DNA of 64,000 bases from Roseiarcus sp963805295 (GCA_963805295.1 CAWDTW010000031.1:62001-126000), one strand, 5' to 3'; counted from the first letter of the stretch, positions 1-10,968 are shown. Made by a program: numbers and translations. The notes: generated by a model not told the origin, from the sequence alone.

Positions 1-1
1 C

Positions 2-502
2 TCGATCACAGGCTTCGGCGTGCTGCTGGTCGTTCTCGGCGTCGCCGCGCTGTTCTTTTCGCTGATTGCGACCGTCGCGACGGTGACGCTCAACGGCGTG
101 CTGTTCCTCATCGCGGGCGCGGCCGAGATCGGCATCGGCATGCACTCGCGCAGCTGGGGCCGGTTTTTTCTGTGGGTGATCGGCGGATTGCTCTATCTGT
201 CCGCCGGCGTGCTGTGCATCGTGAACCCGCGGCTCGCTTCAGTCGCGCTGACCCTCATACTCGGCGCGGGCCTGATCGCCGCGGGCGTGGTGCGGGTCAC
301 CCTCGCGACCCAGCTTCCTCGCGGCGAGCCTCGCCTCATGGTCTTCCTTGCCGCCGCGGTCACGATTCTGCTCGGTTTGATCATCGTCAGTCACTGGCCG
401 CTGGACAGCGTCTATGTGTTGGGAACATTGCTCGGCGTCGACTTGCTGTTTCACGGCGTCGGCTGGGTGAGCTTTGGTATGGGACTGCATTCGCGGAGCT
501 GA
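2..502 (+). CDS. HdeD/DUF308-family membrane protein, 5' end outside window
   Basis: The reading frame is already open at base 2 (S-I-T-G-F-G-V...) and runs to the stop at 502, so the N-terminus lies upstream. The visible 166 residues are almost entirely hydrophobic and form about five membrane segments in paired-helix style (GVLFLIAGAAEIGIG, FFLWVIGGLLYLSAGVLCI, SVALTLILGAGLIAAGV, LMVFLAAAVTILLGLII). This is the pattern of the HdeD/DUF308 family. In enterobacteria the family is linked to acid resistance, but its biochemical role here is unknown. The end SFGMGLHSRS is typical. The ppdk gene follows after 37 bases, so co-transcription is possible. Confidence 0.75.
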   Translation, partial: SITGFGVLLVVLGVAALFFSLIATVATVTLNGVLFLIAGAAEIGIGMHSRSWGRFFLWVIGGLLYLSAGVLCIVNPRLASVALTLILGAGLIAAGVVRVTLATQLPRGEPRLMVFLAAAVTILLGLIIVSHWPLDSVYVLGTLLGVDLLFHGVGWVSFGMGLHSRS

Positions 503-539
503 GCCGTCTCAGCCTCCGCGCTCATGGGAGGAGCGAACA

Positions 540-3219
<2,680 letters not shown>

Positions 3220-3243
3220 GGCGCTGTCAGGCCATGGACAAAG

Positions 3244-3263
3244 GGCGCTCGGAAGGGCGCCCA
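3244..3263 (+). terminator. Hairpin after ppdK, possible terminator
   Basis: GGGCGC (3244-3249) pairs with GCGCCC (3258-3263), followed by ATTTTCG. It lies 25 bases after the ppdK stop and before the convergent nucleoside phosphorylase, where a terminator is expected. The stem is short and the T-run weak. Confidence 0.45.
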
Positions 3264-3413
3264 TTTTCGTGGCGGCATCAGACCCGACGTGGTCGACGCT
3301 ACTCGAACTGGTCGAGAGAGGGTGGGCCAGCTCGGCGAGGGGCGTGGCGGGCGAACGTTCTCTGAAGCCGACGCGACCGCCGCTGCGTCGCGCCGACAGA
3401 GCGAGGGCGGCGC

Positions 3414-4220
3414 TCACCAGCTCTGCCGTCGCGGCAGCCAGCCCCGGGCGATCGCCTCGATCACCTCCAGCGAGGCGACCGCGCCGCTGACCGCGCCCTT
3501 CTCGAAGTCGCCCTCGATCTGTCCCATCTGATTGGTGACATGGGCGAGACAAAGCACCGGGCGCTGTCTGGCGGCGGCGAAGGCGTAAAGCGCCGCCGCC
3601 TCCATCTCGACAGCAAGGACGCCCATATCCCTTGCGGACGCGATAGCCGCGGCAGTCTCCCGGAACGGCGCGTCGGTCGTCCATGTCGGACCGACTTCGA
3701 TCGGCGTCTGCGAGCCCGAGAGAGCCTTGCGAGCCATTTCGACGAGGCGCGGCTCGGCTCGGCTGTAGTCGCCGGCCGGCAGGTAGTGGTAACTGGTTCC
3801 CTCGTCGCGAAGCGCCCGGTCGATAACGATGAAGTAGGGCGGCGGGCGCACCGGCAGGATCTGGCCGGCGGAGGTCACGCTGACGAGCAATCGGCAGCCG
3901 GAGGCGAAGAGCTGTTCGGCCACGAGCACCGCGAAGGACGCGCCGACCGCCGAGCCGACGACGCCGCAGCGCACGCCCGCGCCGTCGAACGCATAAAGGT
4001 CGGTATGGTAGCACGCCCACGCGGAGAGGCGGGCGGCGCGTCGCTCCGCAAGCAGGTGCTCCACAATGTCGCCGTCAGGATCGAGAACGCAGATTTCGGG
4101 GACATCGCCGACGGGGGCGCCTTTCTGTCGCCGCGCCTCGCGCAGCAATGCATCGGGCGTGAACACCGAGTGTGCCGAAGCGTCTTTCAGACGGAGGATG
4201 GGCGGACGATGGTCGGTCAT
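3414..4220 (-). CDS. Nucleoside phosphorylase superfamily protein
   Basis: A 268-residue member of the PNP/UDP family (PF01048), which cleaves N-glycosidic bonds of nucleosides with phosphate or water. Family marks are the phosphate/ribose region GVVGSAVGASFAVLVAEQL, VSVTSAGQI, and the C-terminal base/ribose motif GVLAVEMEAAALYAFAAAR near residues 200-220. The chosen ATG begins MTDHRPP; an upstream in-frame start would overlap the preceding gene. It sits 7 bases after the ProX-like gene on the same strand, suggesting a two-gene transcript. Substrate (uridine, purine or other) cannot be assigned from sequence. Confidence 0.8.
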   Translation of the reverse strand: MTDHRPPILRLKDASAHSVFTPDALLREARRQKGAPVGDVPEICVLDPDGDIVEHLLAERRAARLSAWACYHTDLYAFDGAGVRCGVVGSAVGASFAVLVAEQLFASGCRLLVSVTSAGQILPVRPPPYFIVIDRALRDEGTSYHYLPAGDYSRAEPRLVEMARKALSGSQTPIEVGPTWTTDAPFRETAAAIASARDMGVLAVEMEAAALYAFAAARQRPVLCLAHVTNQMGQIEGDFEKGAVSGAVASLEVIEAIARGWLPRRQSW

Positions 4221-4227
4221 GAGTTCA

Positions 4228-4740
4228 TCAGCCCTCGGCAGCAACGTTGACCACATGAGGAATGCGGCCGCAGGACTTGATGAATGCGCTCAGATCGGCC
4301 GGGCTCAGGCCGACGCTCTGGGTCTGGACCATCGGGTGGAAATTCAGTTGCTCGGCGCCCATAAGATCCGCGTCGATCACGACAGTCACCAGACAGTCCG
4401 AGTCATTGATGATGGCGAACGGCGTCAGCGCCCCCGGATCAACGCCCAGCACGCTTCGCATCTGCTCGGGCGAGGCGAATCGGACGCGGCCGCTGGCGCC
4501 GATGCGGCCGTGCAGGGTCTTGAGATCGATGGCCCGGTCCTCGTGGGCCACGACGATGAACAGGCGCCCTTTCTTGTCCTTCAACAGAATATTCTTCGTG
4601 AAAGTGCCGGCCATCCACCCACGCAACGCCTTTCCCTCCTCGACGGTTTTGTGCGCAGGATAGGGCGCCGCAGGCGTGACCGCGATCCCCAGTTCGAATA
4701 ACCTCTTGAACAGACGCTCCTGTTCGCTCCCTATCCCCAT
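4228..4740 (-). CDS. ProX/PrdX-type prolyl-tRNA editing deacylase (YbaK domain)
   Basis: A 170-residue stand-alone editing domain that hydrolyses mischarged Ala- or Cys-tRNA(Pro) in trans. Landmarks are the N-terminal helix with HKTVEEGKAL, the conserved Lys in GTFTKNILLKDKKGRLFIVV, ALTPFAIINDSDCLVTVVID, and LNFHPMVQTQSVGLSPADLSAFI. These match the PrdX/ProX subgroup of the YbaK/aaRS-associated family, and the length is normal. It is the upstream gene of a likely bicistron with the phosphorylase. Confidence 0.85.
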   Translation of the reverse strand: MGIGSEQERLFKRLFELGIAVTPAAPYPAHKTVEEGKALRGWMAGTFTKNILLKDKKGRLFIVVAHEDRAIDLKTLHGRIGASGRVRFASPEQMRSVLGVDPGALTPFAIINDSDCLVTVVIDADLMGAEQLNFHPMVQTQSVGLSPADLSAFIKSCGRIPHVVNVAAEG

Positions 4741-4791
4741 TGCTCGACTTCCTTCTCCCCCGATCGAGTCTGCGTGTGCGCTCAGGATTGT

Positions 4792-4990
4792 TTATCCTTT
4801 CACTTCGCGCATGGCGACGGCGGCGACCGCGCCGGAGGCGAAGGTGAGCGCGCCGACGGCGGCGATCGCCCATGGCGCGCCGAACAAGTCGGTGAGTATG
4901 CCGGCCGAAAGCGCGCCGATGGCGTAGCCGAGGTCGCGCCAGAACCGATAGACGCTGAGCGAACGCGCGCGCCAGGAACGCGGCTTCAAG
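4792..4990 (-). pseudogene. C-terminal remnant of an MFS transporter
   Basis: About 65 residues ending in a proper stop contain the last two helices of a major facilitator permease (SVYRFWRDLGYAIGALSAGILTDLFG, then a helix to VAMREVKG). The SWRARSLSVYRFWRD stretch normally lies deep inside a transporter of about 400 residues, but nothing upstream continues it. It abuts the tail of another truncated gene on the opposite strand near 4975-4990, so this is a deletion or rearrangement scar. No function expected. Confidence 0.6.
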
Positions 4991-5071
4991 GCGAGAAGGC
5001 TGGAAGACGGATATCCGGAGTGGAAGGCGGCCGGCCTGCCTGTCGCCGTCGGGCCCGAGGTCGTCGGCTGA
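4973..5071 (+). pseudogene. C-terminal remnant of a rhodanese-domain protein (ArsR-rhodanese type)
   Basis: With no start codon, the plus strand reads QERGFKARRLEDGYPEWKAAG then LPVAVGPEVVG and a stop at 5069-5071. GFKARRLEDGYPEWKAAGLPV is the last strand-helix unit of a rhodanese domain as found at the end of ArsR-family regulator/rhodanese fusions. Only about 32 residues survive. The piece overlaps tail-to-tail with the MFS remnant on the minus strand. ArsR-rhodanese regulators often neighbour MFS pumps, so one deletion may have removed the bodies of both genes. Confidence 0.5.
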
Positions 5072-5301
5072 CAAAGGGCACGGCCGCCTCGGCGCCGGGA
5101 GGGCGCCGGCGCCTCTTCTTCGGTGCGTCGGGGACGACGGCGGGATCGGCTTCGCCGCGAAGCCGAGCGCCGTCGTTCGCCGCGCCCGGCCGGCGGATTG
5201 AGGGAGAGGCGCGAACGCGTGTAACATATGTCCCACTCGCCGCGTAGGCCGCGGAGAACGCCGCTGAGCGGCGCGCCGGCGGCGGAAGAAAGAGAGGGCG
5301 C

Positions 5302-5964
5302 ATGTCAAATCCCTTTTCAGACCTGTTGGCGTTCCTGACCGCGAACACCGGCGACTTCAACGCCCTCGGCCTCTGGAAATATCTCCTCCTGCTGATCTTC
5401 TACCTGTTGATGGCCGCCAGCGTCGCACTGCTCTTCGTCAACTGGCGCGAGGATCCAGCGCAGCGCAGCGGCGCCAATCTCTGGCTGTGGGCGACGCGCG
5501 TTGCGATCGGCGGCATGTGGTTTCAAGGGACGCTGTGGAAGTTGCCTTTCGGCCATGACAACGGACTTTATTATTGGACCGAGCAGATGGCCGGCCGGGC
5601 CGCCTTCGCGGTTCACCGCGATTTCGTCGCCAACGTCATTCTCCCGCATTTCGATCTCGTCAATCCGCTGGTCTATCTCGCCGAGCTCGGCTTTGCGACC
5701 GCCCTCATTCTTGGTCTCTTCGTTCGCCTCGCCGGTTGGGCGGCGGCCTTGTTCACGGTCAATCTCTGGCTCGGCATCTACAACAAGCGCCCCGGCGACC
5801 CGGACGAATGGCCGTGGAGCTACATGTTTCTGATCTTTCTCTGCGGCACGTTCGCGGTGCTGGCGACCGGCCGCGCGCTCGGCGCGGATGCCTGGATTTG
5901 CCGGCGCGTCGCCGCTGTGCGCTCGGGCGGCGGCATCGGCGCCTTGCTGCGCCTCGTCACCTGA
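5302..5964 (+). CDS. DoxX/DoxD-like integral membrane protein
   Basis: A 220-residue protein with four to five hydrophobic helices (LWKYLLLLIFYLLMAASVALLFV, ANLWLWATRVAIGGMWFQGTLWKL, LVYLAELGFATALILGLF, AALFTVNLWLGIYN, MFLIFLCGTFAVLATG). The layout, including the WFQGTLWKLP motif after the second helix and PLVYLAELG, resembles DoxX/DoxD (thiosulfate:quinone oxidoreductase small subunit-like) proteins. No catalytic residue can be named. The start ATG follows GAGAGGG. It overlaps convergently by 8 bases with the GT2 gene. Confidence 0.6.
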   Translation: MSNPFSDLLAFLTANTGDFNALGLWKYLLLLIFYLLMAASVALLFVNWREDPAQRSGANLWLWATRVAIGGMWFQGTLWKLPFGHDNGLYYWTEQMAGRAAFAVHRDFVANVILPHFDLVNPLVYLAELGFATALILGLFVRLAGWAAALFTVNLWLGIYNKRPGDPDEWPWSYMFLIFLCGTFAVLATGRALGADAWICRRVAAVRSGGGIGALLRLVT

Positions 5965-6682
5965 CGGGCGAACGGCGCAAACGCGTCGCCAGACGAAAAA
6001 ACGTCGCGATGAGGCTCGAGGCGGCCGGCAGGGCGGCGCGGAGGTTGCCGGACACTTTCGAGCGGCCGCCGGCGCGCCGTCGCCAGCTGACCGGAACTTC
6101 CTTGACGCGCAGGCGCCGAGCCGCCGCGCGCATTTGCATTTCGAGGTTCCAGCCGTAGGTCGGCTCCGCCATGCCGAGGCGTTCGAGCGCGTCGCGGCGG
6201 ATGGCGCGGAAGGGCGCCATGTCGGTGTAGCGGACGCCATAGAGCGCGCGCATCAGCAGGGCGGCGAGGCGCCCTGCGACAACCTGCGCCGGCGTCATGC
6301 TGCCCGCCTCGCGTTTCCCGGCGAGGCGCGAGGCGAGGCAGAAATCCGCCTCGCCGGCGAGCACCGGGCCGATGATCGCCATCGCCGCGGCGGGATCGTC
6401 CGAGCCGTCGCCGTCGATAAAGGCGAGAACCGCGGCGTCGGCGCGCGCCGTTGCGATCCCGGTCGCGCAGGCTCGCCCGTAACCGCGGCTGGGCTCGATC
6501 GCCACCCGCGCGCCCGCGGCGCCCGCGATGTCGGGCGTGCCGTCCCGCGAGCCGCCGTCGACGACCACCACTTCGTCGACGCCCTCCGCCAGCAGCGCGC
6601 GAACCAGCGGGCCGATGGCCTCGGCCTCGTCGAGGCACGGGACGACCACGCTGACGACGGCCTCGAACGAACCGATTCGCAC
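5957..6682 (-). CDS. Family 2 glycosyltransferase (dolichyl-phosphate-mannose-synthase-like)
   Basis: A GT-A fold transferase of about 241 residues. It shows VVSVVVPCLDEAEAIGPLV (nucleotide-binding strand), VVVVDGGSRDGTPDIA, the DXD-type AFIDGDGSDDP, and acceptor-site SRLAGKREAGSMTPAQVVAG. YGWNLEMQMRAAARRLRVKEVPV is typical of DPM1/DPG-synthase-like GT2 enzymes with a prenyl-phosphate or membrane acceptor. I chose the GTG start at 6682 because it follows the stop of the radical SAM gene; a TTG 30 bases upstream would overlap it. Last gene of the four-gene operon. Confidence 0.8.
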   Translation of the reverse strand: MRIGSFEAVVSVVVPCLDEAEAIGPLVRALLAEGVDEVVVVDGGSRDGTPDIAGAAGARVAIEPSRGYGRACATGIATARADAAVLAFIDGDGSDDPAAAMAIIGPVLAGEADFCLASRLAGKREAGSMTPAQVVAGRLAALLMRALYGVRYTDMAPFRAIRRDALERLGMAEPTYGWNLEMQMRAAARRLRVKEVPVSWRRRAGGRSKVSGNLRAALPAASSLIATFFRLATRLRRSPVR

Positions 6683-6687
6683 GTTGG

Positions 6688-7773
6688 TCAGAGGCTCCAG
6701 CGCAGCCCGCAATTGCCGCAGGCCGCGGGCGGATGGTCCGTTTGCAGAGCGGCGCGGAAGCGTTGATAGCGCGCCCCGTTCCAGATCGCGCGGAGAGTCT
6801 CTTGGGTGGCGTCGCCAAGCGTATAGTTTTCATAGCCGTGCAACGAGAAGGGCGCGATGCAACAGGGCAGAGCGCGGCCGTTGGCCGTGACATACATCAC
6901 GGTCCAGGGCCGCGCGCAGAGCGACCACGGATTGCGGTTCGTCGTCTTCTCGAGGCTCAACCCCGGTTCGCTCGCCGCGCCCGAGGCCGAAAATGCGACG
7001 CCGAGCTCGCGCGCCAGACCCTCGGCGACGCGGAGATGGTCCGCCTCCTCGCGAGTCATCTGCTCGAACAGGGCCTGATCGGGGCGCGCCAGCCCGACGG
7101 CGTCGCGGTCGAAGAAGACGAGCCGCTGCAAATAGACCTCCCTGACGCCAAGATCCGCCGCAATGCGGACGAAAGCCGGCAGTTCGGCGATCGTCTCCTT
7201 GAGGCCGGTCAGCCACAGGGAAACGCGCGGGCGCGCGTGGCCCTCACGCTCCTGCGTGGCGCGAAATCGGCGCACATTGGCGAGGATACGGTCGAAATAG
7301 TCCTTGCCGCGCACGGCGCGGAAGCTCTCGCGCGTCGCCGCGTCGAGCGAGACCCGAAGCTCGTCGAGCCCGGCCTCGATGAGCGCCCGTCCGTTGCGCT
7401 CGTTGAGCACGGTTCCGTTGGTGTTGAAAAGCACATAGACCCCTCGCTCCGCGAGGGTGCGGACCATCTTCGGCAGGCTCTTCACCAGCATCGGCTCGCC
7501 GACCCCATGCAGCACCGCGCGCCGGAGGCCGGGCAGCTGATCGACGATCCGGCGAAACAAATCCCATGAAAGGTCCGCCGGAGGCTCCAGTTCGACATAG
7601 GTCCGCGGACAGGTCGCGCAGAGCAGATTGCAGCGATTGGTCACCTCCAGGTAGAGGCAAAGCGGCGGGCTCGCGACGATCGGCGAGCGTTGCGGATCGG
7701 CCGCTTCGTGATACCGCCGCGGGTCGATCGACCGCGCCGGTCCAGCCAAGGCGTCATCGGTTCGCAGCGTCAT
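6688..7773 (-). CDS. Radical SAM protein with SPASM-type C-terminus
   Basis: A 361-residue radical SAM enzyme. The 4Fe-4S/SAM motif is CNLLCATCPRTY (CxxxCxxC) in LYLEVTNRCNLLCATCP, followed by GVGEPMLVKSLPKM, FNTNGTVLN and LRVSLDAATRESFRAV. The C-terminus carries CARPWTVMYVTANGRALPCC and CGNCGL, the cysteines of a SPASM/twitch auxiliary cluster. The start overlaps the stop of the upstream membrane transferase by 4 bases (ATGA), so the genes are translationally coupled. Proteins of this type modify peptides or sugars. Between three transferase genes a role in glycan or glycolipid synthesis is an inference; the substrate is unknown. Confidence 0.82.
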   Translation of the reverse strand: MTLRTDDALAGPARSIDPRRYHEAADPQRSPIVASPPLCLYLEVTNRCNLLCATCPRTYVELEPPADLSWDLFRRIVDQLPGLRRAVLHGVGEPMLVKSLPKMVRTLAERGVYVLFNTNGTVLNERNGRALIEAGLDELRVSLDAATRESFRAVRGKDYFDRILANVRRFRATQEREGHARPRVSLWLTGLKETIAELPAFVRIAADLGVREVYLQRLVFFDRDAVGLARPDQALFEQMTREEADHLRVAEGLARELGVAFSASGAASEPGLSLEKTTNRNPWSLCARPWTVMYVTANGRALPCCIAPFSLHGYENYTLGDATQETLRAIWNGARYQRFRAALQTDHPPAACGNCGLRWSL

Positions 7774-9071
7774 GGTTCGCCTCCATCGGCGCGCCAGGCC
7801 ACCATATCGCGGGCCGCCATCACGACGGCGATGGCGGTCACGACGCTCCAGCGGACGAAGAACGGCGGAGCGTCGACATTGAAACTGTAAAGGAGAAAAC
7901 CGCCGGTCGCCATCGCAATCGGGCTCCACAATCCCAAGAGCGCGGTCATCGGCAGCGCAAGCAGGAAATACCAGGGAAAGGTCGGCGTCAGGAACAGGAG
8001 GCCCGCCACCAGCAGAAGCGCCACGGTCGCGAGAGACGAGCGCGGATCGATCGCCGCGCGCCACCGCGACGCGATCGCGAGGACCAGCATCGCCGTCGCC
8101 GCGAGCGCGACATAGGCGGCGGTCGGCGGCGGCCTGAGGACGCCAAGCCGGTCGAGCAAGGCGAGCCAGTAAAAGCCTTGCCCGCTATCCAGGCCCTGCT
8201 CGTGGACATACCCCGGCAGGAAACCGAAAACGCCGCCGCCGCCCCGCGCGCCGAGGAACGGCAGATAGCAGCCGAAGGCGACGCCGATCACAAACAGCGG
8301 CAAGGCGATCTGAAACGGACGCCACAAGCCCGGCAGGCCGAGCGCGGCGGCCGGCTTGACGAGCGCTCCAAGCGTCATGATCAACGCCGATCGATAGGGC
8401 CGCAGAGCGCCGCCGCCCCAGGCGAAGGCGGCGTAAAGACACGCCATCGCGACCGCGTCGACATGTCCGTTGCCTGCGATCTCCCAAAGCGGCGCCGGAT
8501 GCAGGAGATAGGCGACGACGAGACCGATCGGACGGCCGAGCTCGCGCAGCAGCCGGGCGACGGCCAGAACCGCGACGCCCTCCGCCACGACCATCGCCAG
8601 TTTCATCGCCCAGACGGTGCCGGAAACGCGCGTCACGAGCGCGAAAAACGCCTCCGCGACGGGCGGATAGAGCGTCACCGCGTAATCGCGCTTGTCGATC
8701 AATCCGTATTGCGCAGGGTCGCGCAGCGCGGACAGCGCCGGGTCGGCGGGAACGTGGGCGTAAGGGTTGAACCCCGCGTTCACCACCCGCCCGTCCCAGA
8801 TGTAGCGATAGACGTCGCCCGAAAGCGTCGGCGCCTCCGCGACGAAATAGAGCCGAAGGAGAATGGCGGCGCCGACAAGGATGACGAGCGCCGATCGCCG
8901 CTCGGCGCCGGCGGCGAGCCGCCCGGCCGCCGGAGACAGCGCCGACTGGGCGATGGCGCAGGCGTAAAACATGAGATCGCTGTGGGTTCGCCCATGGATC
9001 ATTCCGATCGTCAGCGCGACCGCGAGGACGGCGAAGCCGGCGGCCGCCGCCGCGCCCTCGCGCTCAGTCAT
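7770..9071 (-). CDS. GT-C type integral membrane glycosyltransferase
   Basis: A 433-residue protein with about ten to twelve hydrophobic segments. The first outside loop carries the GT-C/GT87-like signature SGDVYRYIWDGRVVNAGFNPYAHVP, where Asp and Arg contact a polyprenyl-phosphate donor. A second loop reads LYPPVAEAFFALV. NGHVDAVAMACLYAAF and LVKPAAALGLPG are also typical. It should move a sugar from a lipid-phosphate donor on the outer face of the inner membrane. It overlaps both neighbours (8 bases with the DUF2064 gene, 4 with the radical SAM gene), so it is in an operon. Acceptor unknown. Confidence 0.75.
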   Translation of the reverse strand: MTEREGAAAAAGFAVLAVALTIGMIHGRTHSDLMFYACAIAQSALSPAAGRLAAGAERRSALVILVGAAILLRLYFVAEAPTLSGDVYRYIWDGRVVNAGFNPYAHVPADPALSALRDPAQYGLIDKRDYAVTLYPPVAEAFFALVTRVSGTVWAMKLAMVVAEGVAVLAVARLLRELGRPIGLVVAYLLHPAPLWEIAGNGHVDAVAMACLYAAFAWGGGALRPYRSALIMTLGALVKPAAALGLPGLWRPFQIALPLFVIGVAFGCYLPFLGARGGGGVFGFLPGYVHEQGLDSGQGFYWLALLDRLGVLRPPPTAAYVALAATAMLVLAIASRWRAAIDPRSSLATVALLLVAGLLFLTPTFPWYFLLALPMTALLGLWSPIAMATGGFLLYSFNVDAPPFFVRWSVVTAIAVVMAARDMVAWRADGGEP

Positions 9072-9777
9072 CGCCCGCCAGGATCGCGCGCGTCGCCGCG
9101 GCCTCAGCGCCGCGCAGGGTCAATCCCTCCACGCGATCGCCGTTGATCTCGGCGCGCAGCAACGCCAGGCTCTCTTCGTCGTCGACGTCATACCAGGGAT
9201 CGAGCAGCATGGTCGGCAGGCCTGCGCTCGCGGCCCGGGCGAGCGAGGCCGACAAAACGTCGACGGTGCTCCAAGGGATGTCGGCGAAGAGATCGGGCGC
9301 GCGGGCCTTCAGCCCGACGAGCGTGTAACCGCCATCGAGGGCCGGTCCGAAAATCACCCGCTCGCCCGGGCGGCGCAACGCCTCGACAGCCTCGCACAAC
9401 AAATCCGCCGGAAGGGTCGGGCTGTCGCCGTTGACGAGGATCACGCCGTCGTGCCCGCGCGCCAGGAGCGCAGCCGTCGCGCGATCGAGGACGTTGCCCA
9501 AAACGGCATCGGTTTCGATCAGGTAGCCGAAGCTCGCGGGAAGAAAGGCCGCGAGTTGTTCGGCGGCGCTGGCTGGACTGCAGACCGCGTAGCCGAGCGC
9601 GCCCACCGCTTCGCCGACGCTCTCGATGGTGGCCGCGAGGTCGACGAGGAACGCGCGGGAAAGCGCGGCCGCCCGCTGCGCCCCGAGGGCCGGAATCAAA
9701 CGCGTCTTGCTCTCGCCGGCGCGCGGCGCCTTGCAGATGATTCCGATGGCGGTTGTCCTGATCGCGTCGAAAGACAT
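9064..9777 (-). CDS. DUF2064 / TIGR04282-like nucleotidyl- or glycosyltransferase
   Basis: A 237-residue protein of the family built like CofC and MobA nucleotidyltransferases. It shows TAIGIICKAPRAGESKTRLIPALG (nucleotide-binding loop), VILVNGDSPTLPADLLCEAVEAL, and FGPALDGGYTLVGLKARAPDLFADIPWST, the DGGY motif. Relatives are found next to GT2 and radical SAM genes and are named transferase 1 of rSAM-associated clusters. The gene heads the four-gene minus-strand operon ending at 5957. I use the ATG at 9777 (MSFDAIRTTA) because residues upstream look non-homologous. Confidence 0.78.
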   Translation of the reverse strand: MSFDAIRTTAIGIICKAPRAGESKTRLIPALGAQRAAALSRAFLVDLAATIESVGEAVGALGYAVCSPASAAEQLAAFLPASFGYLIETDAVLGNVLDRATAALLARGHDGVILVNGDSPTLPADLLCEAVEALRRPGERVIFGPALDGGYTLVGLKARAPDLFADIPWSTVDVLSASLARAASAGLPTMLLDPWYDVDDEESLALLRAEINGDRVEGLTLRGAEAAATRAILAGDD

Positions 9778-9874
9778 TTCGGGTCTGGAGGCTGGTAGTC
9801 GCTCGCACATTGGCATCGATCGGGGTCCGCCTCAAAGTCTCAAGTCGATGTGAGGAATGAGCGGTAGCCTTCGG

Positions 9875-9995
9875 GAGCGTGATCCTTCCTGTGTCCGTCC
9901 ATCCAGAGGTCCCGATGCCCGACGCTCCCGAATCCCCCCGCCGCCCTCTGTCCCGCGCAGCCGCTCGGCTCAAGCGCGAAGAGCAGCGCGCGGAC
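9875..9995 (+). pseudogene. Copy A of the dispersed terminase-small-like element (leader + truncated N-terminus)
   Basis: The plus strand has a leader with ATCCTTCCTGTG and CCATCCAGAGGTCCCGATG, then a start at 9915 encoding MPDAPESPRRPLSRAAARLK and about ten further related residues. Leader and first residues match copies at 15112-15200 and 16310-16430, but the similarity stops after about 30 residues and no HTH core follows. It is a 5' fragment upstream of the HigBA locus. Mobile origin is inferred from repetition, not shown. Confidence 0.55.
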
Positions 9996-10039
9996 CTCGC
10001 CCGCTTCGTCGGTCAGCGGCGGCTTGTTCACAGGCCCGT

Positions 10040-10360
10040 TCATCCGCGATGCGCTGGCGTTGATCCCGGTTTTTCCGGCTCGAAACTGATCCGCAGACGC
10101 ATCCCGGTTGCCCTGGCGAAGCGCTCGAGCGTCCGGGTTGACGGCCTCGAACGGCCGCTTTCAAGACGGGCGATCACGGCCTGCGTGGTCCCCATGGCCT
10201 GCGCCACCTCTTCCTGCGTCATGTCGGCTTTGGCGCGCGCCCGGATCAAAGCCGCGGCAAGGGCAAATTCGTCCTCGAGGGCGTCGTAAGCCGCCCGGAA
10301 TTCCGGGTCCTTCACCCACTCCTTCGCGGCCTCTTCCACAGGAATAAATTTGCGGGTCAT
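10040..10360 (-). CDS. higA: HigA-type XRE-family antitoxin
   Basis: A 106-residue protein. After an N-terminal helix (FRAAYDALEDEFALAAALIRARAKA) comes a canonical helix-turn-helix: MTQEEVAQAMGTTQAVIARLESGRSRPSTRTLERFARATG. It should neutralise the toxin encoded just upstream and repress their shared promoter. Toxin-first order with a 4-base overlap (10357-10360) is the hallmark of higBA-type modules. It lies at the left edge of the accessory island. Confidence 0.87.
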   Translation of the reverse strand: MTRKFIPVEEAAKEWVKDPEFRAAYDALEDEFALAAALIRARAKADMTQEEVAQAMGTTQAVIARLESGRSRPSTRTLERFARATGMRLRISFEPEKPGSTPAHRG

Positions 10361-10680
10361 TTTACCTCCTTCGCCCTCCGCAGGGCTGTTTCGATTTCGC
10401 GCCGCGGCGTCTTTGGCGTCTTCTTCGGAAAGACATGAACGACGACGACGCGGCGGCCGGCAGCGGCGACGTAGGCGGCGCGAGCAATGCCGTCCTTGCC
10501 TTTCATCCGCATTTCCCAGAGGGGTCCTTCCAGATGCTTGACGTATGGCTCCCGCAGTTTCGAAAGCCCCTCGGCCTCGATCAGGCGCGCGATCCGCAGA
10601 AAGCGCGCAACGATGTCCTTTGGCATTGCTTCAAGGGCGGCCCGTACGTCTGCATCCAAAAATTCTACCGTCCACCCCAT
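10357..10680 (-). CDS. higB: HigB/Gp49-family toxin (RelE-like mRNA interferase)
   Basis: A 107-residue RelE-superfamily toxin of the phage-derived Gp49-like type: VRAALEAMPKDIVARFLRIARLIEAEG, LREPYVKHLEGPLWEMRMKGKDGIARAAYVAAAGRRVVVVHVFPKKTPKTPRREIETALRRA. The basic LWEMRMKGKDGIAR and FPKKTPKTPRREI blocks are the conserved catalytic/RNA-binding parts. The family cleaves ribosome-bound mRNA. First gene of the operon. Confidence 0.88.
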   Translation of the reverse strand: MGWTVEFLDADVRAALEAMPKDIVARFLRIARLIEAEGLSKLREPYVKHLEGPLWEMRMKGKDGIARAAYVAAAGRRVVVVHVFPKKTPKTPRREIETALRRAKEVK

Positions 10681-10812
10681 CGTGAAAATATACCATTTTT
10701 GCGATGAACGTCAAAACATTTCCCTCGGAAAGCCTCCTGAGACCGGTTCCGCTGGCGTCGATGGCGCCGCGTTGCCGCTTGTCTGGCGCTCGTGTGTTTC
10801 TGCTCCGAATGC

Positions 10813-10925
10813 TGACCCCCTTTCGGCGTCCGACATTGACCCCGGTCAGGCGTCAGGATCGGGAACGAACATATCGGCTTACTGAGCAAATGGTGGGGTC
10901 AGTGTTGGACGCCGATTGGGGGTCA
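10813..10925. repeat. Pair of IS21-type terminal repeats facing each other, no transposase between
   Basis: A 31-base unit at 10813-10843 (TGACCCCCTTTCGGCGTCCG...) is repeated in inverted orientation at 10895-10925, matching at 27 of 31 positions by eye. A further TTGACCCCGG lies at about 10960. IS21-family ends carry multiple repeats of this GACCCC...GGCGTCC..CA type. Only about 50 bases separate the two ends, so this is an end-only remnant or a MITE-like derivative. Family assignment is from memory of such ends and is moderate. Confidence 0.45.
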
Positions 10926-10968
10926 AATGCCGCACCGGCGCTCCAGGCCCTCGCATTGACCCCGGGGT

